A DNA stretch of 64,000 nucleotides from Acidilutibacter cellobiosedens (lineage in GTDB: Bacteria > Bacillota > Clostridia > Tissierellales > Acidilutibacteraceae), in assembly GCF_004103715.1 (NCBI RefSeq), contig NZ_CP035282.1:2996001-3060000 (forward strand). The letters run 5' to 3'. A model generated the notes under the pieces. The model had not been told where the DNA came from. It did no database searches and worked only from the letters and a program-made list of their open reading frames with translations. This document shows, piece by piece, positions 55,342 to 64,000 of the stretch; positions within the stretch are counted from its first letter, which is position 1; every line of letters starts with the position of its first letter. The position numbers were made by a program, and so were the translations under genes.

Positions 55342-56364
55342 TTAAAGATAGGTATGCATTGGATAAGTTAAATACTGTAAATTATCAATTTTCTCGGCTG
55401 TTACATATCCCGGTTTTGCATTAATTATTGTTGGAATTCTATTAACAATAGTTGCACAAGTATGAGCAACTGTATCCGGTTTTTCCACCGAAAATACCAC
55501 ATTAGGTTCCCCTATAATCTTCCAATCGCACATATCTCCATCGGATTTACGATATACTTTCCCAATACATTGAAGTTCCAAATCAACTCCCTGATGAGTA
55601 TGAATAGTTGAAACTGAAGACATTCCGATAGCATATCCGGCAGGAATTGTTTTCCCTAATGTTTCAGAATAAATATCTTCATCAAGGGTAAAAGGAACAC
55701 TTTTTTGAGAAATGGATTTAATTGTCCAGTTCATCTTTGAACAAATTGCTTCCCCTGCATTCCACATGTAAGAAGGCAGACTTTCTGCACGGGTAATTTC
55801 TTTTTCAAATTTAGCCAGATCATATCCGACACCATGGGCTTCTGCCAGAGCCAAGCCATAATCTTCAACATTATAACTTACAGCTCCTTCAATTTTTTTA
55901 ATTTTATTTACTCCGGCAGCAACAAGACAGGGAAGATTAATCCAATATATATCCTGCATGCCTGTTCCTGTAATTGTTATATTGTTTTCCTTAGCTAATC
56001 GGTCAAGACGATTTGTTTCCGAAGGAGATGTATTCCATGGATATATTGCTTCTTCGCATGTTGTCACAACATTTACGCCATGTTCGGCACATTTTTCAAA
56101 AAATTGGAATATATCTTTCATATAACTGGAAATTGTGACAACCGCAATATCCGCATCACAAGATTCAAAGACTTCATCAGCATTGTCTGAAATTATAACT
56201 CCCGTTTTAAATCCAAGATTTGCAAAATCACCAATATCCTGTCCGGCATTACTTCTGCCGATTGCCCCTACAACTTCAGCTCCGTGATCATATAAGTATC
56301 TTATGATTACTTTAGCCATTTTACCGCATCCATACTGTATTACCCGTATTTTTTCTTTTCCCAT
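55342..56364 (-). CDS. NAD(P)-dependent amine dehydrogenase-like protein (diaminopentanoate dehydrogenase / DapB-fold family)
   Basis: A 340-residue oxidoreductase with an N-terminal Rossmann motif ([16 protein letters not shown]) and a dihydrodipicolinate-reductase-like C-terminal domain ([21 protein letters not shown]). It resembles the family containing 2,4-diaminopentanoate dehydrogenase of anaerobic ornithine degradation, but no other ornithine-pathway gene is in the window, so the substrate is uncertain. From the ATG at 56362-56364. Divergent from a MerR regulator and read from a MerR-type promoter. Confidence 0.72.
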   Translation of the reverse strand: MGKEKIRVIQYGCGKMAKVIIRYLYDHGAEVVGAIGRSNAGQDIGDFANLGFKTGVIISDNADEVFESCDADIAVVTISSYMKDIFQFFEKCAEHGVNVVTTCEEAIYPWNTSPSETNRLDRLAKENNITITGTGMQDIYWINLPCLVAAGVNKIKKIEGAVSYNVEDYGLALAEAHGVGYDLAKFEKEITRAESLPSYMWNAGEAICSKMNWTIKSISQKSVPFTLDEDIYSETLGKTIPAGYAIGMSSVSTIHTHQGVDLELQCIGKVYRKSDGDMCDWKIIGEPNVVFSVEKPDTVAHTCATIVNRIPTIINAKPGYVTAEKIDNLQYLTYPMHTYL

Positions 56365-56418
56365 ACCAATTTTCCTCCTCATTTGATATAATATTCACAA
56401 AAGATTATTTACAATTTT

Positions 56419-56449
56419 ATTATAATGTCTCTGGTAACTGGAGAGTCAA
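56419..56449 (-). promoter_or_regulatory. MerR-type promoter (19-bp spacer) of the amine-dehydrogenase-like gene
   Basis: TTGACT (56444-56449) and TATAAT (56419-56424) on the minus strand are 19 bp apart instead of 17. Between them lies the near-palindrome CTCCAGTTACCAGAG. An over-long spacer containing an operator is the hallmark of promoters activated by MerR proteins, and the merR gene starts 12 bp away in the other direction. Confidence 0.85.
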
Positions 56450-56461
56450 GGAGGATTATAA

Positions 56462-57298
56462 ATGTTTTCCAAATTATTAAAAATAGGTGAGCTTGCCCAT
56501 CTTAATCATATCTCTGTCGGAACTTTACGACACTATGATGAAATCGGTTTATTAAAACCTGAATATGTTGACCCTGAAACAAATTATCGATATTATTCTA
56601 TCGAACAATCTGCACTTATAGATATAATACAATTTTTAAAAAACTTTGATTTTTCCCTCGACAAAATTGATTCACTATTAAATAGCAGCAATATTGATTT
56701 ATTATATAAAGAAATTTGCAGTCAGAAACTTATATTGACGGAATATAAAGATGAAATCGACAGGAAGATTAGCCTTATCCAGCAATTTAAAGAATCTATT
56801 GATACATATGTGCAGAATAAAAATAAAAATGAGCTTGAAATTCTTAAATTTAATCAACGTAGGATTTATACATATTCCATATCCAAAAATATTTATGAAA
56901 TGACAGTAGACGAATACGAATACTATTTGAGAGAATTCAAAATACATTTAGCAAAAGCAAAAATTCCTTTAGCTTATTTCAATAGGGTTGGATCCATTAT
57001 GGATAAAAATTATTTTATAAATAAGCAATTTTTTTCCAACGAACTCTTTATATTTTTACCAACATCACAGAATATTAATTTAAAGACAAAAAATATTCCT
57101 GCAGGAAATTATGCTACATATTTTTGCAATTCATTTGAAGAGGAACTTCCTGCATTAAATACCCTATATGATTTAATTAAATCAAAAAATCTTACTGTAA
57201 CCGGAGACTATATTTGCGAAGTAGTTTATGAAATTCCAAACAAATCAAAAAACAATAGAAAAATGTTTATACGCCTTCAGATACCTGTAAGTTTATAA
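56462..57298 (+). CDS. MerR-family regulator with GyrI-like effector domain (BmrR type)
   Basis: A 278-residue regulator. The N-terminal winged helix (KIGELAHLNHISVGTLRHYDEIGLL, residues about 6-30) is followed by a dimerisation helix and a C-terminal effector-binding domain (IPAGNYATYFCNSF, GDYICEVVYEI) like that of BmrR. It should sense a small molecule and activate the divergent dehydrogenase promoter. It lacks a cysteine pattern suggesting metal sensing. Confidence 0.9.
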   Translation: MFSKLLKIGELAHLNHISVGTLRHYDEIGLLKPEYVDPETNYRYYSIEQSALIDIIQFLKNFDFSLDKIDSLLNSSNIDLLYKEICSQKLILTEYKDEIDRKISLIQQFKESIDTYVQNKNKNELEILKFNQRRIYTYSISKNIYEMTVDEYEYYLREFKIHLAKAKIPLAYFNRVGSIMDKNYFINKQFFSNELFIFLPTSQNINLKTKNIPAGNYATYFCNSFEEELPALNTLYDLIKSKNLTVTGDYICEVVYEIPNKSKNNRKMFIRLQIPVSL

Positions 57299-57343
57299 AA
57301 TAAAAGACATGAAATTAATATTAATTTCATGTCTTTTATTTTA
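57297..57343. terminator. Bidirectional terminator between merR and the radical SAM gene
   Basis: A perfect palindrome: AAAAGACATGAAATTAAT / ATTAATTTCATGTCTTTT with A and T runs on either side. It overlaps both stop codons. Confidence 0.9.
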
Positions 57344-58210
57344 TAAACTTCTGAATATCTCTTCATCTTCTAAATTTTCTTGTTTCAATCCCTCATCTAT
57401 CTGTGCAATAATATCCTCTTTATCTTTCATGAGGGTCCCTCTTAGGGAAACATAATTTGAAGCATGATTGCTTCTAAATATGCAATTATTTACATAAAGA
57501 TTTTCTACAAAGATCCTATTTTCATGAAGTACTTCTTTAGGTTTTAACAATATAAATTTACCCTTATTTACATCTTCATATAACTCAGTCCCATCTTCTA
57601 CCAACAAAGTTAAAAGTCCTATATAGTTGGGCTGAATTTCATTTATTACTTTTGCAGATTCGACAGCATGCTCAACAGAATATTCTTTTCCGCCTATTCC
57701 AGATATGAGAGTTACTGAAAGCTTTATATCGGATTTAACTATTTTTCTCCCCGCTTCAATTAATTCCCGAGAATTAACTCCTTTTTTAATCTTCTCGAGT
57801 ATCATATCACTCCCCGTTTCTACTCCCATATATACCATATCAAGCCCTAAGCTATGAAATTCTCTTAATTCTTCATCCTTTTTTATAAGAATGGAGTTAG
57901 GAGAACCATATATTGAAACTCTCTTACATTCGGGAAATATTATCCTTATAGCATTTAATAATTCAACAAGGTATTCTCTTTTAGCTATAAGAGCATCTCC
58001 ATCGGCTAAAAATATTTTTTCAACTTTTCTATAATATTTTCTTGACTCTTTCAGATCTTCCAATACATCTTCCAATTTTCTTATTCTGAATTTTTTATCT
58101 TTGTACATCGAACAAAATGTACATTTATTATGAGAACATCCTATAGTAACTTGTATTATTAAACTGTAAGCTTCACTGGGAGGTCTGTATACTATTCCTT
58201 CATAATCCAT
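57341..58210 (-). CDS. Radical SAM protein
   Basis: A 289-residue radical SAM enzyme of the Elp3/MiaB-like superfamily. The cluster motif is GCSHNKCTFCSMY, i.e. CX4CX2C near residues 24-32, slightly longer than the canonical CX3CX2C. The GVETGSD segment and VTLISGIGG are consistent with the barrel. There is no B12-binding or TRAM domain, so the reaction cannot be named. It lies 15 bp after nrdJ and is probably co-transcribed. Confidence 0.83.
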   Translation of the reverse strand: MDYEGIVYRPPSEAYSLIIQVTIGCSHNKCTFCSMYKDKKFRIRKLEDVLEDLKESRKYYRKVEKIFLADGDALIAKREYLVELLNAIRIIFPECKRVSIYGSPNSILIKKDEELREFHSLGLDMVYMGVETGSDMILEKIKKGVNSRELIEAGRKIVKSDIKLSVTLISGIGGKEYSVEHAVESAKVINEIQPNYIGLLTLLVEDGTELYEDVNKGKFILLKPKEVLHENRIFVENLYVNNCIFRSNHASNYVSLRGTLMKDKEDIIAQIDEGLKQENLEDEEIFRSL

Positions 58211-58225
58211 TGATTTCCTTCCTTT

Positions 58226-60451
58226 TTAATTACATTTGGAGTATCCGCAATTCATACAAATTACACATCCGCTTTCATGGGCGATTTTACTTCCACATTC
58301 AGGGCAAATAAACTTCTTATTTTCATTAGACGGCTTTTCTTCTTTTGATTCTTTTATATTATCAGTGTCAGAACCTTTAGTCTTCCCACATGCGTTTAAC
58401 GTCCTTTCGAGAGCCTTTCCTATGGCATCGGGGCAAGACAAAACTTTTATATTATTATTCATGGCTTTCTGTCTCAAAGTAGAATGGCATCTTATTCCCT
58501 TAAGCTGTTCAATTATTTCTTTCGGGTCTATTCCCGATCTTAAGGCAATGGAAACCAATCTGCTGGTAGCTTCGCTTTGGCTGGGACAGCCTCCTGCCCT
58601 TCCGACATTAGTAAACACCTCACATATGCCATTTTTATCATAATTAACCGTTATATAAAGATTTCCGCAACCAACCCTAACTTTTTCCGTCATTCCCTGA
58701 GTAGTTTCAGGCCTCATTCTGGGTTTAATATTATTAGATGAAATACTATTACCTGTAGTTAATACCTGATTATCTCTGCTTCCGTCTCTATATATGGTTA
58801 CCCCTTTACAGCCTAATTTATAGGCAAGGTTATAAACTTCCTCAACGTCTTTTTCAGTTGCATCATTCTTAAAGTTTACCGTTTTAGAAACCGCATTGTC
58901 AACGTGCTTTTGAAATGCCGCCTGCATCTTAATATGCCAAAAAGGTGATATATCATGAGCCGTCACAAATACTTTTTTAACATCTTCCGGTATCTCGGAA
59001 ATATGTGCTAAAGAACCTTCTTCCGCAATTTTTTTCATGAGTTCTTCAGAATAGAATCCTCTTTCTTTTGCTATCTGTTTGAAATAAGGATGAACCTCCA
59101 AAAGTTTATCTTTATCCATAACATTTCTTACAAAGGATATGGCAAACAATGGTTCAATACCACTGCTGACACCAGCTATGATGCTTATTGTTCCTGTAGG
59201 AGCAATTGTAGTCGTTGTAGCATTTCTCATTTTAATATTTTTATCTTTATATATACTTAAGTCATAAGCAGGAAATGTTCCTCTTTTTTCTGCTAATTCC
59301 ATTGATTTCTTTTTAGATTTTTCATCAATATATTTCATTAATTTGTCTGCAAGATCTACGGCCTTTTGAGAATTATAAGGTACATTCAAATAAAACAACA
59401 AATCTGCAAAACCCATTATCCCCAAGCCTATCTTTCTCGTTTTCTTCGTCATTTCATCTATTTCTGTCAAAGGATATTTATTCATATCTATCACATTATC
59501 TAAAAAATGTACTGCAATATCTACTGTTTCTCCAAGTTTTTCATAGTCAATTTCATAATTGTCTCCAACTTTTTTTATCATTGCAGCCAAATTAATAGAT
59601 CCAAGGTTACATGATTCAAATGGAAGAAGAGGTTGTTCTCCGCATGGATTTGTGCTTTCTATTTCCCCAAGTTTACGAACAGGATTAGATTCATTTATCC
59701 TATCTAAAAATATTATCCCCGGTTCTCCTGTACTCCAAGCCATTGAAACTATATATTTAAATACTTCTCTTGCGTTTAACTTCTTTACAGATTTACGAGT
59801 ATGAGGATCTATAAGATCATAATCCTCTCCCTTTTCTACTGCTCTCATAAATTTTTCAGTAATTCCTACACTTATATTAAAATTGGTTATTTCTCTCGTA
59901 TCACTTTTACATTGAATAAATTCCATGATATCAGGATGATCTACCCTTAATATTCCCATGTTTGCACCTCTTCTGGTGCCTCCCTGTTTTACCGCCTCTG
60001 TAGCAGCATTAAAGACTTTCATAAAGCTTACAGGTCCTGAGGCTACTCCTCCTGTAGATCTGACTGTCGAGCCTTTCGCTCTTAATCTCGAAAAACTGAA
60101 TCCGGTTCCTCCTCCGCTTTTATGTATCAATGCGGCATTTTTTATAGAACTAAATATTCCCTCCATGGAATCTTCTACCGGAAGAACAAAGCAAGCGGAA
60201 AGCTGCCCCAATTCTTTGCCTGCATTCATAAGAGTAGGAGAATTAGGTATGAATTTAAGACTGCTCATTACCTCATAAAACTCATCCCTTATTTTTTCTA
60301 TTTCCTCGCCATCATATAACTTATCAGCCGAAGCAACAAAATCTGCAACTCTCCTAAACATCTCATGAGGAGTCTCCATTAAATTTCCGTTTTCATCTTT
60401 TAACAAATATCTTCTTTCTAATACTCTGATAGCGTTTTTTGATAATTCCAT
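58226..60451 (-). CDS. nrdJ: Vitamin B12-dependent ribonucleotide reductase (class II)
   Basis: A 741-residue adenosylcobalamin-dependent enzyme that reduces ribonucleotides without oxygen. It shows [20 protein letters not shown] with an active-site cysteine, the [21 protein letters not shown] radical-site segment and a C-terminal TSCPDA-type region with a zinc ribbon ([25 protein letters not shown]). AGAGGTG precedes the ATG. No NrdR box or cobalamin riboswitch is evident in the 160-bp upstream gap. Confidence 0.96.
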   Translation of the reverse strand: MELSKNAIRVLERRYLLKDENGNLMETPHEMFRRVADFVASADKLYDGEEIEKIRDEFYEVMSSLKFIPNSPTLMNAGKELGQLSACFVLPVEDSMEGIFSSIKNAALIHKSGGGTGFSFSRLRAKGSTVRSTGGVASGPVSFMKVFNAATEAVKQGGTRRGANMGILRVDHPDIMEFIQCKSDTREITNFNISVGITEKFMRAVEKGEDYDLIDPHTRKSVKKLNAREVFKYIVSMAWSTGEPGIIFLDRINESNPVRKLGEIESTNPCGEQPLLPFESCNLGSINLAAMIKKVGDNYEIDYEKLGETVDIAVHFLDNVIDMNKYPLTEIDEMTKKTRKIGLGIMGFADLLFYLNVPYNSQKAVDLADKLMKYIDEKSKKKSMELAEKRGTFPAYDLSIYKDKNIKMRNATTTTIAPTGTISIIAGVSSGIEPLFAISFVRNVMDKDKLLEVHPYFKQIAKERGFYSEELMKKIAEEGSLAHISEIPEDVKKVFVTAHDISPFWHIKMQAAFQKHVDNAVSKTVNFKNDATEKDVEEVYNLAYKLGCKGVTIYRDGSRDNQVLTTGNSISSNNIKPRMRPETTQGMTEKVRVGCGNLYITVNYDKNGICEVFTNVGRAGGCPSQSEATSRLVSIALRSGIDPKEIIEQLKGIRCHSTLRQKAMNNNIKVLSCPDAIGKALERTLNACGKTKGSDTDNIKESKEEKPSNENKKFICPECGSKIAHESGCVICMNCGYSKCN

Positions 60452-60612
60452 TTATGCACCTCTATTCTACTATATTTAGTGGATTATATATTTATATGCA
60501 CTACTTATTGTATCACTCTTTCGATTATCCGTAAAAGATATTATTTCTTTAATTCATACTTAATTCGTTAATATATGATGATTAAAACGATTTTCTTAAT
60601 TGTAACAAGCAT

Positions 60613-61797
60613 TTAATTATTTTCTCTTAAGTAAGCACTTTTAGTATAATTATTTGATGCGTTCCAAAAAATCCATTCCTCTATATTATTATCGTAACAG
60701 GCTTTTTTCTGTTTATTAATTTCGTCTGGGCCATAGGTCCTATAATTTGTTCCATATTCTTTTTTCAGCCAAGGAGCGGAAAAATCTTGAAGCCAGGGCC
60801 TAATAATACTCTTTCTTTCACTTTTCATATTTTTTATTCTGTTCTGTGCAGTCTCCAGACTCCTATTTACAATGGCGTAAGGCTGAGAATTGGGATACTT
60901 AATTCCATAGGTTCCTAAATAATAATGGGAAGGATAAACCATGGGACATAATATGTCTACGCTATTTGCTAAAATTTCTAAACTTTGTCCTAATCCCATA
61001 TCTCCCGAAGATGTCGTTACCAGTCCAAATATGTCTGCAGATACATACACTCCGAGAGGTTCTAATCTTTGTCTGGCATATTGAAGAAATTCTCCTATAA
61101 CCTGCGCCATATTTCTACCCTCTGTTCCTTTGCCATAATCGATATTTTTAACATTTCCATCCGAAGGAAATCTCACGTAATCAAACTGAACCTCTTTAAA
61201 TCCCATTAATGCAACCTTTTCTGCAATTTCAACAGGATATTCCCAAGACTCTTTATTATAGGGATTAAGCCAAGCATCGCCTTTATTATCCAACCATACC
61301 TTTCCATTTTTAGATTTTATGGATAAATCAGGTCTTTTCAAAGCCATTAGTCTATCTTTAAATGTAACTATTCTGGCAATAGGATAAATATTATTTTTTC
61401 TCAATATATCCATAAATTCATTCAAATCTTTTACTTTTATATTTTCACATGCCCCAACCTCCTGAGCAAGTTTTATGTCCAAATCAAAAGTCAATTCTCC
61501 CGTATCATCTTTGACATCAATAACTACCGCATTTACTTCCGTCTCATTAATAAATTTTATTAGTTTATTAAATTTCTCTTTAAATCCGGCTGTATTCCCT
61601 GTAATATAAATTCCCTTCACTTTTATTTTATCTTTATATGATGCCCAATTAGTTTGGGGTTGAAAAAAATAATCTTTTTTCTTTGTATATGTATAAGACA
61701 TCTTTTCATTTTTTTCGGAATTGCTACGTCCTTTCCCGATTAAAATGCATATTAATATTAATATAATTACAAGAATTATCTTTTGATAATCTTTCAC
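60613..61797 (-). CDS. Putative glycoside hydrolase (DUF4015) membrane protein
   Basis: A 394-residue protein with one N-terminal membrane anchor (about residues 6-22) and an extracytoplasmic TIM-barrel-like DUF4015 domain: VKGIYITGNTAG, VNAVVIDVKDDTGEL, YPIARIVTFKD, EVQFDYVRFPSDG and DILCPMVYPSHYYLG. The family is annotated as putative glycoside hydrolase, but activity is unproven. The start is GTG at 61795-61797. Located between nrdJ and the rRNA operon. Confidence 0.87.
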   Translation of the reverse strand: MKDYQKIILVIILILICILIGKGRSNSEKNEKMSYTYTKKKDYFFQPQTNWASYKDKIKVKGIYITGNTAGFKEKFNKLIKFINETEVNAVVIDVKDDTGELTFDLDIKLAQEVGACENIKVKDLNEFMDILRKNNIYPIARIVTFKDRLMALKRPDLSIKSKNGKVWLDNKGDAWLNPYNKESWEYPVEIAEKVALMGFKEVQFDYVRFPSDGNVKNIDYGKGTEGRNMAQVIGEFLQYARQRLEPLGVYVSADIFGLVTTSSGDMGLGQSLEILANSVDILCPMVYPSHYYLGTYGIKYPNSQPYAIVNRSLETAQNRIKNMKSERKSIIRPWLQDFSAPWLKKEYGTNYRTYGPDEINKQKKACYDNNIEEWIFWNASNNYTKSAYLRENN

Positions 61798-61929
61798 TTC
61801 TACACCTCATTATATAAGTTCTGATTTTATTAATACCCTTAACATTTTAATATATTTAATATTTTCTTTCAAATTTTCAAACTTTTCTGCATATATAGTA
61901 CAATTCTCTATACACCTTATATAATAATA

Positions 61930-61974
61930 AAACAAAAGCCCTACTTCGATAACCTTTATACGAAATAGAGCTTC
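61930..61974 (-). terminator. Terminator of the rRNA operon
   Basis: AAGCTCTATTTCG / CGAAGTAGGGCTT stem with a 12-nt loop followed by TTGTTTT, five bases after the 5S gene. Confidence 0.85.
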
Positions 61975-61978
61975 TTTA

Positions 61979-62094
61979 TCTGGCAACGTCCTACTCTCCC
62001 AGAGCGTTTCCACTCAAGTACCATCAGCACTGAAAGGCTTAACTTCTGTGTTCGGTATGGTTACAGGTGTTTCCCTCTCGTCTTTGTCACCAAA
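61979..62094 (-). rRNA. rrf: 5S ribosomal RNA
   Basis: A 116-nt gene. The 5' TTTGGTGAC pairs with the 3' GTTGCCAGA. The conserved CCATACCGAACACAGAAG and GTGGAAACGC segments are present. It is the last gene of the rRNA operon. Confidence 0.95.
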
Positions 62095-62147
62095 TACTTT
62101 TTCCTTTTCCTTTCCCTTTTCCCTGAAAACTTTGAAGAAGAATCTTT

Positions 62148-64000
<1,853 letters not shown>

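Noticed and set aside
60452..60612. Cobalamin riboswitch upstream of nrdJ
   Set aside because: The gap is only 160 bp, AT-rich, and lacks a recognisable B12 box.
61810..62013. 67-residue minus-strand ORF starting inside the 5S rRNA gene
   Set aside because: It runs out of the 5S gene across the rRNA terminator; no ribosome binding site and no recognisable protein.

Overview
The window is AT-rich DNA with strong AGGAGG ribosome binding sites, four T-box leaders, a sporulation sigma factor (SigH), DisA, CtsR/McsA/McsB/ClpC, a B12-dependent ribonucleotide reductase and a flavin-dependent thymidylate synthase. This points to an anaerobic, spore-forming member of the Clostridia. The diaminopentanoate-dehydrogenase-like gene would suit an amino-acid fermenter such as a member of the Tissierellales, but that placement is inference. 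Nearly all genes lie on the minus strand, so transcription runs from high to low coordinates.

Positions 1-28060 hold the conserved Firmicutes information-processing cluster, read on the minus strand: fusA-like GTPase, then ctsR-mcsA-mcsB-clpC, radA, disA, carD, a PIN/TRAM protein (yacL type), ispD-ispF, proS, gltX, cysS-mrnC-thyX-rlmB-yacP-sigH, tRNA-Thr-tuf, and rpmG-secE-nusG-rplK-rplA-rplJ-rplL. Compared with the Bacillus order, proS, thyX and tRNA-Thr/tuf are inserted, and cysE is absent. Regulation is readable from sequence: an L10 leader before rplJ, two mRNA mimics of the 23S L1-binding site before rplK and rplA, T-box leaders before cysS (TGC) and proS (CCC), and CtsR operators before ctsR.

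Positions 28300-43150 hold an orphan hisC and a complete LIV-type amino-acid ABC transporter (livKHMGF). The transporter has a T-box leader with a duplicated, partly decayed stem I unit; its apparent specifier is a Phe codon. Next come an LCP-family cell-wall gene whose promoter has been separated from it by an intact 1.88-kb IS with 8-bp target duplications, an M3-like oligopeptidase, and a T-box-controlled ileS whose HIGH motif is rearranged to GIHH.

Positions 43150-53900 hold a four-gene 2-oxoacid/acetoin-type dehydrogenase complex (E1 alpha, E1 beta, E2, E3) in which the only lipoyl domain sits on E3. They also hold a glucitol-type PTS operon (sorC-family regulator, gutM, srlA, srlE, srlB) followed by a SAF-domain dehydrogenase, with no srlD.

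Positions 53050-64000 hold a HAD phosphatase, an HI0933-type flavoprotein, an amine-dehydrogenase-like gene divergent from a MerR regulator through a 19-bp-spacer MerR promoter, a radical SAM protein, nrdJ, a DUF4015 protein, and the 5S plus the 3' two-thirds of a 23S rRNA gene (the operon continues beyond the right edge). A previously unnamed two-hairpin intergenic repeat of about 60-115 bp occurs at least six times between 11.7 and 34.3 kb, always in the same orientation.
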